Source of the DNA: Cricetomys ansorgei | Taxonomy: Eukaryota > Chordata > Mammalia > Rodentia > Nesomyidae | DNA length: 64,000 nucleotides | Assembly: GCA_026225945.1 (NCBI GenBank) | Contig: JAMJFZ010004066.1 | Span: forward strand, 1,056,001-1,120,000 | Direction: 5' to 3' | Part shown: in pieces, positions 52,526 through 63,314 of the stretch | Layout: each line of letters begins with the position of its first letter | Numbering within the stretch: the first letter of the stretch is position 1 | Translations under genes and position numbers: made by a program | The notes under the pieces: model-generated | Databases searched by the model: none | The model's input: the letters and a program-made list of their open reading frames with translations, nothing else | What the model was told of the DNA's origin: nothing

Positions 52526-53058
52526 TGTTGTAGCCTGGCTACATTTAGTGACTTTACTAATTATTTGCAACCTGCTTCCCGGATGACAGGGTAACTTGTT
52601 TTTGTTTTTTCCTGTGGCCCTGGTTAAAGAGGTGACCTGTTTCTCCATTATGAACTTACAAACTGCTGGCTTTCACAGTACGAGACTATATCTTCTGTTA
52701 ATCAGTAAACCAAGACAAAAGAAGAGAGAGTAGGAATGATGTCTGTGAACTGCTAGTCCAAGGCTCAAGTGTCAGCACTCAGAGGCCAGCAGGAAGGAGG
52801 TAACAGAGCTATCTCCCATCTGGACCCGTGTCTATGCCAAAACTGTTAATTTTAAACTTTACATCTTTGCTAACTGCACCCTGATTGGCTTTTGTAACCT
52901 GCTCCTCCCGCTACTTCCCCAGCAACCAGATTTGTATACAAGAGCAAGGAAATGCTTTCGCAGCCCCCACTCTTTCCCAAGCAGAGTAAGGACCGGCTGC
53001 CGTTATTAAGTTCTCTATCTTGTAACCTCCTGGTGTATTGGCTTTTTTCATTGGGACA
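52526..53058 (+). mobile_element. Solo LTR inserted in a B2
   Basis: 533 bases, TGTTGTAGCC...TTGGGACA. The 3' end 'ctctatcttgtaacctcctgg' and TATA-like 'ttgtatacaagagc' (about 52930) suit a plus-strand ERV LTR, probably ERVK-like by length, which is inferred. The flanks rejoin into one B2. Target duplications are not clean (gcaggg/gcattt). Confidence 0.78.
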
Positions 53059-53175
53059 GCATTTCACAGAGGACCTAAGTTCAGTTACACACACAGCCAC
53101 ACACAACCATCTGTAACTCCCGTTCCATTTGATGCCCTCTTCTGGCTTCTGCGAGTCAACTGGAATATTAAATAC
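53059..53175 (+). repeat. B2 SINE, right part
   Basis: 'cacagaggacctaagttcag', 'ctgtaactcccgttccatttg' and 'tgccctcttctggcttctg' (CTCF-like core) complete the B2 begun at 52468; the tail is degraded. Confidence 0.85.
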
Positions 53176-53179
53176 CTGG

Positions 53180-54520
53180 CTTGCATGACTAGTTCACGAC
53201 TAAGGTCATCTTGGTACAGCTCCCCCTCCCCCAACTGTTTTTCACTGCAGTTGGAAAGAACCAAACCACAGAATGGCTCATTCGACGTTCAGGGATGGGT
53301 TGGTGCCCAGAATGAAGTCGGCCTTTGTTTTCACAAATCTTTTTGCACTGAAGGGCTTGAGGTCCATGAGGTCCTCTGATCTACGGACCTCTCACTTTCG
53401 GGAGGGCAGACACCATTACATCGCGAGTCACTGGATGCCCTGCAGACCTTGTTTTGCTCTCAGGAGCATGTAATAACCTGGCCCCATGTTTGAAACACGG
53501 AGGGTAATAATCTGGCCGTTCATTCCCGACTAAACCTGAACGAACCCAAGGTTCCTCAGCAGGTTGGGTTGGGCGGCAGTCCACCCTTCCCTGACATGTT
53601 CTGTTGAGTCAGCCTCTCGATTTGAGTAACTTACCTTGGTCACCTGCTATGGGCCCAGCTCTCTGCCGTGCACTGGGGACGCCGAGGCGACCCAGGCCCT
53701 ATTATGAATCCAGTGGAGGAAGGAGAAATGAGTAAGCTACTGGATTGCAGAGGTGCCATGCTGTGATGTCATAGCCTCTGGGAGACTCAAGCTGCATCTT
53801 CGGTGCAGGCCTCCGGACGCAGACAAACCATCGAGTCTGTGTCACAGCAGTGGGTGAGAGGAGGGCTGTGTCAACTACGTGTCTAGTACACGAAGAATCC
53901 TCTAAGATCATCTCGGGAGCCACAGAGCATCCCTCAGACATCTTGGTTTTCTGAGTGCTTGTGGGCTCCTTTGAGAATTATTTCTTCTCTCTGGAGGGGT
54001 CGGAGCAAAGTGGAAGATACTGGGATTCACTGTAGCTGAGGGAGGCAGAAGATACCCTGGCTTTCTCCTGTAACCACAGCAACCATGATGGTGCTGATGG
54101 AGAGTGAACAGTGCCATCCCACCAGCTGAACTCACTGCTACCACCTGGAAAGGACTTAAAGGCCTTTTCCTGCCTTTGGGAGTATACCAGTCCTCCTGGG
54201 GTCCCTGGACCAGAGGGGCAAAATTCACACGAACTGTTCTTACCAAACTGATGCCCTCCTGCACCCCAAGTGAGTGTCATGGCTAGGCTCCCACTTTGCC
54301 TTTGCTGAGCTGGGAAGCGTCCAGCATCTGCTATTTGCATAACGTGTGTGTTTTCACAGCTTAGACTTTTCTGTTTCTGCAAATAAATGCTTGTTATAAT
54401 AAAACCGAAATGCCAGAAAAAGAGAAACAACCTACTTTAAGGTCGCCACTGCCTCCCAGCAAGGATGTTTAAAAATAACCCCCAATCTGCTGTGTACTCA
54501 CAGCTCCAGTTGCACCTGCT
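53180..54520. other. Unique non-coding sequence
   Basis: No transposon clearly recognised. About 53615-53790 resembles an ancient mammalian repeat ('gctatgggcccagctctctgccg'). Frames of 118 and 150 codons (minus, 53908-54430) overlap each other and are not recognised. Confidence 0.4.
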
Positions 54521-54524
54521 TAGT

Positions 54525-54677
54525 GGTAGAGCTGGTGCTACTCAGGATAGCTACAGGGACATCCTGGGCAGTGTGTGTGTGTGTGTGCATGTGTGTGTGT
54601 GTGTGTGTGTGCATGTGTGTGTGCATGTGTGTGTGGTAGAGCTGGTGCTACTCAGGGTAGCTACAGAGACATCCTGG

Positions 54678-54713
<36 letters not shown>

Positions 54714-54960
54714 CGTGTGTGTGTGCATGTGTGTGTGGTGGTAGAGCTGGTGCTACTCAGGGTAGCTACAGGGACATCCTGGGCAGTGTGTGTGTGTGTG
54801 TGTGTGTGTGTGCATGTGTGTGTGGTAGTAGAGCTGGCGCTACTCAGGACAACTACACGGACATCCTGGGCAGTGTGCGTGTGCGTGTGTGTGCACATGT
54901 GTGTGCCCATGTGCGTGTGTGCGTGTGTGTGTGTGTGTGCACGTTTGCGCATGTGCATGA
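54525..54960 (+). repeat. Composite minisatellite: 45-bp core plus (TG)n, four copies
   Basis: Cores starting 'ggtagagctggtgctactc' and ending 'gacatcctgggcag' begin at 54525, 54635, 54740 and about 54827. Each is followed by a (TG)n/CATG tract of varied length. Copy 4 has several substitutions. Long frames through the array come from the TG runs only. Confidence 0.95.
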
Positions 54961-54961
54961 T

Positions 54962-55890
54962 CTCATACTACTGAGGACATGGAGGAGGGTGACTCTTCTG
55001 GTTCTGATTTCTGACTTGAGGGTCCCTTCATTTGTGAAAGGGCAAGAAGTTAACCCTTAGCTAGACCCATTTTGCCAGCAGTTTCCAGATGAGATCAACT
55101 GGCTGAGGCCAGTTAGAAGTACACTGCGAGAGGATGTAGTCTTTGGGGTGAATGGTAGGTATGCCAGGATGTGTCACCGGGAAGACTGCATGGCAAACAC
55201 TGGGACCATTGTGTCAGGAAGTTGACCTAGCAGTGTTGTGTTAGTATATATATTATACTGTGTGTGTGTGTGTGTGTGTTTTCCAGGCAAATCTCTGAGA
55301 TGTGGCTTTCCAGTAAGTTATGAGCTGTGTCCCCTGTGTAAGGTCTTCAATGTTTCATTTACTTAGATGATGGATCTCAAATACAGCCTCTCCTAAGGAT
55401 GTCACTGGGGATCCTGTTCTGAAACGGAAGGAGGGGGTTCTGCTGCGGGCTCACTCACCATAACCAACAAGTAAAGGTTCAGCCTCCGGATGCTGAGGAC
55501 AGATGTCCTCTGTGCCTATAGAGACCTCTGCTCTGAATGGCTAGACAAAGCCTGCGGATATCAACAGGAACAAGCCATCTCTAGCATCGTGGAGATAGGG
55601 CTGCAGTCTCCCAGGGCAGGGATGCCTAACCCCCACTCTCAAACACTGAGGGGTCAGTGCTGCTGCCCCCGATGAGAATCCTTCAAAGAATCCCCTCTTT
55701 TCTTTTGCCTTTTTTAAATAAGCAGAATGTGGGTTCCATCCTTCCTGGGATCACATCATGGTGCTATTTTTATAGGTAAGAGGAGAGAGAAAGAAACTGC
55801 CCACAGTGGGGGTAGACAGGTGTCATTGTGGATTTCCCACTGTCTTCTTGCCTAGTCTAGATCGTGGGTTCAGTTAAATCGTTAAAACGT
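54962..55890. other. Unique sequence with a short (TG)n
   Basis: (TG)10 at 55259-55280; otherwise not recognised. Confidence 0.4.
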
Positions 55891-55894
55891 TAAA

Positions 55895-56040
55895 ATACTG
55901 AATGAGCACTTCCACTCACTAAGAGCATCTTTAGTGCCAGGGACCATGCCAAGTGATGCGTAGACATTATGCCATTTAATCTGACACACTGAGGGAGATG
56001 AAAAAAACCTGAAGTTTATAAGGTGTAGCTTCTTATGTCA
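55895..56040. repeat. Possible ancient mammalian repeat (MIR/L2-like)
   Basis: 'gagcatctttagtgccagggaccatgcc' and 'attatgccatttaatctgacac' resemble widely shared ancient repeats. Confidence 0.35.
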
Positions 56041-56044
56041 AATC

Positions 56045-56660
56045 TAGGTTTTAACATAGGCTGTAAGTTCAGAGCATGACCTCTGACCTCTGAGAACAGG
56101 ACCAGGAAGATGGATGGAAACATAAAGTCTCATCTGTACTTACTAGCTCCCACCATCTTGTGTCAGCGTCTCCTTGGCCCTGGAGGCAACTCTGATTCCC
56201 TACCACCTTTAACACACTCTTGACCACGACCACTCCCCCTCCCCCCACAACATGTGTCTCATGCACACACCCTCTGTTTTCCTCCTCTAACTTCGAATGT
56301 ATCCATGCCAAAATACCACCACCCGTCTTCTACTTTTAAACGACTTCACAAGGCTGGATAGCTAAGTTCATGAATACGCTTCAGTCGCTACTGTTCTCTG
56401 TGCTCTCCTATTGTAAACATTGACCCAAACCCAAACGACTTTCTGTTGGCATCTAAGCCCAAAGCACAGGGTGGCTCAGAGGGCGGTGTGACACTTCTCA
56501 TTTGTAACTTAGGCCCTATCAAAAACCAGCTGTGAGGAGAGTCCTGAGCCTGCTGACGCTATGCAAGATCACCCTCTGATATATCGCTAATAGAAACACT
56601 ACATGGCTCTCCTGAAATGGCACATACATACATAAAGTAGATAAAAAACAAAAACAAAAA
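56045..56660. other. Unique non-coding sequence
   Basis: No element; ends in an A/C-rich run (56640-56668) next to URR1. Confidence 0.4.
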
Positions 56661-56666
56661 ACCCCC

Positions 56667-56880
56667 CATTAACCCTTTAATACAGTTCCTCATGTTGTGG
56701 TGACCCCAAACTATAAAATTATTTTCGTAGTTACTTCATAACCTTAATTTTGCTACTGTTTTGAATTGTAATGTAAACATTTGCTATGCGTCTGGTCTTA
56801 AGGACCCTTGTAAAAGGGTTGTTTAACCCCCTAAGGGGTTGCGACCCACAGGTTGAGAGCCATTGCTCTCAACAGAGGAG
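56667..56880 (-). mobile_element. URR1 hAT-Charlie nonautonomous DNA transposon
   Basis: 'aaccctttaatacagttcctcatgttgtgg', 'aaaattattttcgtagttacttc' and 'ggggttgcgacccacaggttgagagcc' match the complement of rodent URR1. It is nearly full length. It has no coding capacity and needs an autonomous hAT. Confidence 0.88.
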
Positions 56881-56884
56881 AGTG

Positions 56885-57148
56885 ATCTCAGGCCAGCCGA
56901 CTGGGTGCCACTCATGATCGACTTGTATCCCATTATGTCAGCCCACTGCCAAAGAACCACTGATGGTGGGAATGACATCATTTCAGACCAAATGGCAGTC
57001 CCTTCTCAGTTTCCAGTTAACACGAAGAGGCAAAGCTTGATCAGAGAAGCAGAAGCATGAACTGACTTTCAGACTCACGAACAAGAATTTACATTTTAAT
57101 AGAAAGTTTATTTATAAAAAATATTTTACTATCTTTAAAGCTACTATG
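56885..57148. other. Unique sequence
   Basis: Not recognised; AT-rich at 57085-57150. Confidence 0.4.
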
Positions 57149-57149
57149 T

Positions 57150-57377
57150 TTTTAAGGTTTATTAATTTTTATTTGTTTAGCCATGTAAATGCTTTGCTTG
57201 CGTGGTGTCTGTGCACCACATATACGCCTGGGGCCCACAGGGGTCAGAAGAGGAATTTCTCTTGGAACTGGAGTTACAGGTGGTTGTGAGCCACCATGTG
57301 GATGTCGGGAACTGAACCTGGGTCCTCTGAAAGAGCAGCCGATGCTCTTAACCACTGAGCTATCTCTCCAGCTCCAT
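57150..57377 (-). repeat. B3/B2-family SINE
   Basis: 'tttttatttgtttagccatg', 'gggcccacaggggtcagaagagg', 'aactggagttacaggtggttg' and head complement 'gagctatctctccagctcc'. Confidence 0.93.
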
Positions 57378-57499
57378 AAAGCCACTGAGTTTTGAGGTGG
57401 CTGGTTATACAGCAACACCTCACTAGAGCCTGTCTATACCACAGACATCGTCCCCCACATGGTGGTTATTAATTCTAATAGCGAAGCTCAGTCAGTGAG

Positions 57500-57835
57500 T
57501 TTTCCATCACTAACTTGAAAGCCTAAGATGACCAACCCCAAGCTTTGGAGGTTTCAGCTCACGACTGATGAGCCCTGTTGGCTCTGACCTACGATGAGGA
57601 GGGTACCGTGGCAGGCATGCATACTTGTCTCACGGTAAGAAAGCAAAGGAGGAAGGAATCAGGATCCCACGAACCCCCTTCCAGGGTATGCGTCCAGTGA
57701 CTTGATGACCTCTCCTTAGGCCCCACATCCAAAAACCCCAACACCTTCTAATAGCCACTATTAGAAGGGGGCTGAACCTTAAACACATATTGGGGGACAT
57801 TCAATATCCAAACTATAGCAAACTCGTTTGGAAAA
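57500..57835 (-). mobile_element. Old MaLR-type LTR
   Basis: On the plus strand: 'ttggaggtttcagctcacg', 'gcccccttccagggtatgcg'-like, 'ttaggccccacatccaaaaacc', 'aacacatattgggggacattc' and 'aatatccaaactatagc'. Antisense MLT1/MT-like order. Confidence 0.6.
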
Positions 57836-58019
57836 ATAATGTTTTTTCAGCTACACCAAGTCAAAGGAGGTATAAGCTAGATTTGTAGCTTGCCTGTTCA
57901 TGGCATAGTGAAATAATAGTGAAATAATACTCTATTGTCCTGCTAGCCAGTGTTATAGTTCATATAATTTGGTTCTGTTTAACCCACACGGTATTGATCA
58001 TAAAGAAGAAGTAGAGTCA

Positions 58020-58705
58020 GTTTTCTGTGGTTGCTACAACACAAACACTCACTAAAAATACTGACTTTCCTGTCCATGCAGTATTTGAAAATGTCAGGGT
58101 TAGGTAGTTATAAAAAGCAGTGTTCTGAGATCTTGGTTGCCTTCTAAGGGAAGACTTTACCGGTGAGCATCTTAACTGACGTTGGCTCCTTGAGCCTGGG
58201 GTGTCCTTGTGTGGTTGGTGTGTCTTGATAAAGTCTCAGAGGTTTTCCTGCAAGGAATCTGGGGCACAGGACGGATGAAAGATGTCGTGTTTCATTGGCA
58301 CTTTAATCTTCAGACCGACTGCTCGCTCTGCGGCAGTGTGTGCTGAATTGCTCTCGCTTCCAATTTTAGGACATTGTTCAAAAGTCAATGGTCTGTCACC
58401 AAAGATTCAGGGTGCTCAGGGGACAGCTTCAACCTAAAGCAACTTCATGGGTCTACAGACTATTGAAGAAGTTTCAAAGGAAAATCATTATTGAAAAAAA
58501 ATGCAAGCCAGTGAAAAGAAGTGGCTTTCCTTCCCTTAAATATTTTGCTTGGAATCACTTAATTAATAACACACTTCAGATACAAAGTCCGCTGGGTCCT
58601 TATTCTTCATTCAAGCATACTCCTTCCTGGAGATAATTAAATGATATCTAGAATTCCTGCTACAAACATAGAGACATTGCTTTATGTCTGAGTCAGTCAA
58701 AGTCT
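58020..58705. promoter_or_regulatory. Candidate regulatory or lncRNA-exon island
   Basis: Nearly 700 bases without a recognised repeat. It includes an acceptor-like 'gctctcgcttccaattttag' (58352-58371), 'cttaattaataacac' (58557) and 'gataattaaatgatatc' (58631). An 82-codon frame (58388-58636) follows the acceptor-like site but has no known similarity. An enhancer is favoured over an exon. Confidence 0.3.
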
Positions 58706-58734
58706 CAGATAAAATTCTTGTACATACTGGCTGT

Positions 58735-58862
58735 ATCTAAGATAGCACATACGCCTATAATCCCAGGACTCAGGAGGCTGAGGCAGGAGGATTGCTACAA
58801 GTTCAAGGCCTGCCTGGGCTACAGAGTAAGATGCTTTCTCAAAGCAAGGAAAAAAAACAAAC
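58735..58862 (+). repeat. Old B1/PB1 SINE
   Basis: 'tagcacatacgcctataatccc', 'ctgaggcaggaggattgc', 'ggcctgcctgggctacagag' and an A-rich tail. Single monomer, diverged. Confidence 0.85.
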
Positions 58863-58999
58863 AGCTAGTTAAATTAGTTAGTACAAGATTCTCACTGAGT
58901 CAAACCATTTCCTGAGTACTTATTACACTGTCTCATAACTGAGAGTAGCATATTTGTTGAAAATCCACTCTGATGAGGCACTGTAACACTTTAGTGCAG

Positions 59000-59082
59000 A
59001 GCAGTGGTGGCACGTGCCTTTCATCCCAGCACTTAGGAGGCAGAGGCAGGCTCTGAGTTCGAGGCCAGCCTGATCTATGTTT
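59000..59082 (+). repeat. B1 SINE, 3' truncated
   Basis: 'gcagtggtggcacgtgcctttc' to 'ggccagcctgatctatg'; the 3' part is missing and sequence passes to a (TG)n tract. Confidence 0.85.
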
Positions 59083-59104
59083 TAAGGAGTACAAATAAGA
59101 AAGT

Positions 59105-59170
59105 TGTGTGTGTGTGCATAGAACAGGGTGTGTGTATGTATGTGTGTGTGTGTGTGTGTGAGTGTGTGTA

Positions 59171-59212
<42 letters not shown>

Positions 59213-59386
59213 GTGCATGTGTGTGTGAGTGTGTGTGTTGTGCGTGTGTGTGTGAGTGTGTGTGTGTGTGTGTGTGATGTATGTGTGTGTGTGTGTGAGT
59301 GTGTGTGTATGTATGTGTGTGTGTGAGTGTGTGTGTGTGTGAGTGTGTGTGTGTGAGTGTGTGTGTGTGTGTGTGTGAGTGTGTGT

Positions 59387-59420
<34 letters not shown>

Positions 59421-59480
59421 GTGTGTGAGTGTGTGTGTGTGAGTGTGTGTGTGTGTGTGTGTTGTGTGTGTGTGCACACA
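59105..59480 (+). repeat. Long (TG)n tract with GAGTG interruptions
   Basis: About 375 bases of TG repeat with periodic AGTG and CATG interruptions. Strong Z-DNA potential. The 130-180-codon frames here are only His/Thr or Cys/Val repeats. Confidence 0.97.
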
Positions 59481-59633
59481 TGCTCAGTCACTGAATGAAG
59501 AGTCTTGAACTCCTGTATGCATTAAGGCCAGCAAAGAAATGACAGTGTGTCTCAGATGGAAACTAGCCTATCTGACACACAAGGAGAAGCTAAACAGAAA
59601 TTTTTTGGTAGAAAGTAAGTTTCAAAATAGCAT

Positions 59634-59848
59634 TAAAAAAAAAAAAAAAAGCCAAGCATTGGTGGCGCACGTCTTTTGCCCCAGCACTCAGGAGGTAGAG
59701 GCAGGCGGATCTTTGTGAGTTCCAGGCCAGCCTGGTCTACAGAGCCAGTTCCAGGACAGCCTGAGTTATAACAGAGAAACGCTGTCTCGAAAAACAAAAA
59801 ACAAAAAAACAAAACAAAAAAACAAAAACAAAAACAAACAAAACCCTA
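59634..59848 (+). repeat. Poly-A, B1 SINE and (CAAAA)n tail
   Basis: A tract (59634-59650), a complete B1 ('gccaagcattggtggcgcac', 'gccagcctggtctacagagcc', 'gagttataacagagaaacg') and a CAAAAA-rich tail to 59848. Confidence 0.95.
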
Positions 59849-60057
59849 CTCAGTATCAGAAAACAGCCATTTCAACTTTCTCGTCTGTAGCAGTGACTAG
59901 AAAATGTCACAGACTTCATCGAGTTCCAATCCTTCTTAATAGCACACTTAGTGGACTGCTTGATGCTGTGGTCTCCACCCAGGGCTGAAGTGGACCCTGT
60001 CCCGGTGACTTTGCTGTTCGTTGTCTGGCTAACTTTTGTGAGTACTGTTCATCTGTG

Positions 60058-60200
60058 CACAGTGACTCACATTTTGTAATCCCAGCGCTTGGGATGTAGA
60101 GGCAGGAGGTTTGTGAGTTTGAGGACACCCTGAGCTACATAGTGAGCTTTGGGACAGCCTGGGCTACAGAATATTTAACAAAACAATGAAACAAAAGATC
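60058..60200 (+). repeat. Old B1 SINE
   Basis: 'cagtgactcacattttgtaatcc', 'gatgtagaggcaggaggtttg', 'cctgagctacatagtgagc' and 'gcctgggctacagaatattt'. Confidence 0.85.
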
Positions 60201-60204
60201 ACCC

Positions 60205-61425
60205 CAGTTCTCCCCTCAGCTTGTTTCAACTTGGAACTGAGCTCTCTGGTCTTTTTGTTCATGATTCAACAAAGATGAGGGCGTGAGGCCTGGGGCCTCT
60301 GCGAACGGGCTCCTCTCCCATCCCTACGGTGTGATAGCCTTCTCATGCTTGGCTACGTTCAGAGCGGTTTGAATGAAAACTCTGTGCCACAGCGTGGGCT
60401 GAACACTGGGGCTTCTAATACCCTTTTTCTGGTGCACGATGGGAAAGGGATTTGCGCATATTGATGTCTGCAGTGTGGCCTGGGGAGCAGCACGAACGGA
60501 ATAGGGAAGGTTTCAAAAGCACAGAAATGACTCAAAAGCAAATTTCAAAGAGTCATATACAGAGTGCAACAGACAAGCCAGGCCTCTTTGTCAAGGACTA
60601 CCAAGGTCAGCAAAAACATACAGGCTCCTTGGAGCTCAAGGCCACTTACCTGGGAGAGGTGGCATCATGCCAACAGCCTAGGAGCGACTGACTCTAGACA
60701 GTGGGCAGCAGTTCCTCTACAGACTGAGACCCAGCCTCTGATTGTGTTTGGGACCTACCTGTGTCATTGCCTCTTTCCTCTTGCAGGAGAATGATGGGAC
60801 ACTGGGAACCCTTGGTTAGGAGGGCAGTGAGCCCTGCCCAGTGTTGGTGAATAAATGCTGTTGCTTAGCCTCCTTTCTCTACTTACAGGGTCCAGGAGCC
60901 CAGCTAGGGAATGGCTCCACCCACAGTAAGCAGGTCTTCCCAGGTCAATTAATTCAATCAACACAGTGCCCTTCAGGCAGGACCAGAGGCTTGTCTTCCA
61001 CATTATTCTAGATTCAGTCAAGCTGACAGCACCAACTTTCACAAAGATCAATAAAATGAAAAGGCTCCAAGGAATTCTGGGATTCATAAAGGAAGTTGAC
61101 AGGTACTCTGAAGGAGGACGCTAAGAAACTTGCCTGGACAGGTACACAGCACACAGGCTGAGGCCTGGAAGCTTCTGCCGGCTGATAAGGTCAAGGTTGG
61201 TGGCTGGGTTAGTTGTCTGGGTATTAAACAAGCTATAGCCATGGTTACTGAGAGCTGATATGTTGGAGGTAGCTGGTTACATGATCAACTTTCCCAAATA
61301 GAAACTGAGTCAAGCCTTGAGACACATAGGTAGCAAACTAACCCCTTATCCCTGATCATTATATGCTAAGCCAATTTTAAATGCTCTATTTCTATATAAA
61401 TCAAAGGGACTGCCACTCATCTGCA
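60205..61425. other. Unique non-coding sequence
   Basis: 1.2 kb with no transposon recognised. A 107-codon minus-strand frame (60764-61087) is not recognised. Confidence 0.45.
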
Positions 61426-61428
61426 GCT

Positions 61429-61620
61429 ACTTCTTCTTCCTCCTCCTCCTCCTCTTTTTTTTCTTCTTCTTCACATTTCATATTTTAAATTATTTTACTC
61501 CACTAACTATAATCTCAGGAAATCACATTTACACCCCAGATGCCTCAGGCAGCCATTTCTCAGCCAGCTCTCTCCAACATGAGCTTATTTTCCCTAGAAT
61601 GATGACATTCGTCATGATTT

Positions 61621-61658
<38 letters not shown>
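61429..61658. repeat. (CTT/CCT)n and (CA)n microsatellites
   Basis: Pyrimidine CTT/CCT tract at 61429-61472; pure (AC)n of about 36 bases at 61622-61657. Confidence 0.95.
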
Positions 61659-61661
<3 letters not shown>

Positions 61662-61752
61662 GCCGCTCTTTTTTGAATTTCCATCAATCCAAACACTGCC
61701 ATTTTCAAATCAGACTCTCAAACTTCACATGAAAACAGTTACTTACAGAAAA

Positions 61753-61885
61753 GGAGAGAAGAAAGGGAAGGGTAGTGAGAGAGGAAAGGAGGGGAGTGAG
61801 AAAGGAAAGGGGGGAGTGAGAGAGGAAAGGGGGGAGTGAGAGAGGAAGGGGAGGGGTAGTAAGAGAGGAAGGCAGGCAGAAGGGA
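61753..61885 (+). repeat. 20-bp purine minisatellite
   Basis: Units of GGGGAGTGAGAGAGGAAAGG type start at 61791, 61811 and 61831, with degenerate copies on both sides. Period 20 bases, all purine except T in GTG. Confidence 0.9.
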
Positions 61886-61889
61886 CCTG

Positions 61890-62510
61890 GTCACTAGGAG
61901 CAAACCGGATTACACTCCAGCTTGGTGATGGAGGTGGGGGGAGTCAGAGTCTCCCTCCCTCCAGATGGCCGGGAAAGCAGTCCTTCTGTGATGACTGGGA
62001 TCGTCTCCTTGCTGGTCAGGTCACCTGGTATGCATCTTTGAGTCACACCTGCCATTCCCACCACAGCAACCTCCAGGGGTTCAAAGTCTTCTCTTCCAAT
62101 GCTTTTCAGAACTCACCTCGAGGTGATGCTCACTGCATGTTTAAGTGCAAGGTGGCCTCTCCTGTCTGTGGGCAGGCTGGCGGCTTGCAGTCCATATTTT
62201 AAAGCATCATTAAAGTTTTGTTCAGGATTCCATTAATAGTTTGAACGTCAAATGTCTCCCCTTAGTCAGTGTCTCTGAACACTCTGTGTTCAGAGTGTTC
62301 TTTCCAGGTGGGATGTTGTTTTGGGAGGATGTGTGAGATCTAGGTCGAGCAGGCTGTGGGATTATGCTATCTTTGAGTTTCCAGAGATGTTAGAGCCAGG
62401 GTCTGGGCTCCGACAGCCCTAACAAGCTGAATGTCCTTAGCAGCCAATTTAATAATAGGGAAAACCAGAAAGGAGATATACTCACTGTGGCCACACTGAG
62501 AAGAAGAAGA
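61890..62510. other. Unique sequence with a perfect hairpin
   Basis: GAACACTCTG (62278-62287), spacer TGTT, CAGAGTGTTC (62292-62301) is a perfect inverted repeat. It includes steroid-receptor half-site words GAACA and TGTTC. The rest is unique. Confidence 0.5.
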
Positions 62511-62514
62511 AATA

Positions 62515-62805
62515 AAGAGATCTAGTGACCCCCTCCCCACCCCCAACACACACCAAGTTCATTTTCCAGACCCAGACATGAGGTTTAGGTTTAAAGAGAG
62601 GTATGCTTCACTTGATTAAGGTGTGGTCCTGCCCATCACTGTCCCACTGGTAGCTCAGCTGTTGTCTCTCCTGCAACATGGTCTGACAGAGCTGTGTGTG
62701 TGATCGCTTTCTGAGAGACAAGCACTCCCTTCAGCTGCCCTAGAAACTCAACCTTTTCCTTTTCCCAGCACAAGATTCCTGAGAAAATTCTAGTTTGGGG
62801 CGGAG
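62515..62805 (+). mobile_element. LTR-like family X, copy 3
   Basis: 'tgtggtcctgcccatcac' (62622), 'gtctgacagagctgtg' (62681) and the core 'tgatcgctttctgagagac' (62701), through 'agcacaagattcctgag', are shared with copies 1 and 2. Confidence 0.5.
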
Positions 62806-62811
62806 GGGATA

Positions 62812-63145
62812 TCGTGGTTTGAGTGAGAAATGTCTCCCATAAGCTCAGGTGTTTTAACACTTAGTCTCCAGCTGGTGGCGCTGTTTAGGGGCGTAGTGCA
62901 GCCCTTGCTGGAGGAAGCACATCACTAGAGGTGGACTTTGAGGATTTACAGCCTTGCCCCTCCCTCCCTCTCTGTTTCCTATGTGTGGCTGGGAGGATTA
63001 TTGTTCAGCTTTTTGTTCCAGTCACCTGCTGCCATGCCTTCCCAGCCATGACGGACTCTCAACCCTCTGGAACCATAAGCTGAAATAAATTCTTTCTCAT
63101 GAGTCTCATGAGTCATTTTTCATGGCAACAAACAGGAATGAACAT
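62812..63145 (+). mobile_element. ORR1-type MaLR LTR
   Basis: 'tcgtggtttgagtgagaaatgtc', 'ctccagctggtggcgctg', 'gctggaggaagcacatcac', 'catgacggactctcaaccctctgg' and 'gctgaaataaattctttctc' (poly-A signal). Near complete. Confidence 0.85.
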
Positions 63146-63314
63146 GGGACATTGTCTTGAAAGTCTCATAGCCAGTGTGTATACATGTATATGTGTGTGT
63201 GCTCACATGCATGCCAACATCTCTTTGGAAGATCTTTGTTTCTACCAGGCTGGTAATGTAGCCCTTTCTGTTACTCTATCAGCTTTTTGTCTGCCATAGT
63301 GTGTGACACTCCTC

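Noticed and set aside
54465..54974. 169-codon Cys/Val-rich frame
   Set aside because: A product of the (TG)n minisatellite only.
58933..59491. His/Thr repeat frames of 131-182 codons
   Set aside because: Translated (CA)n in several overlapping frames.
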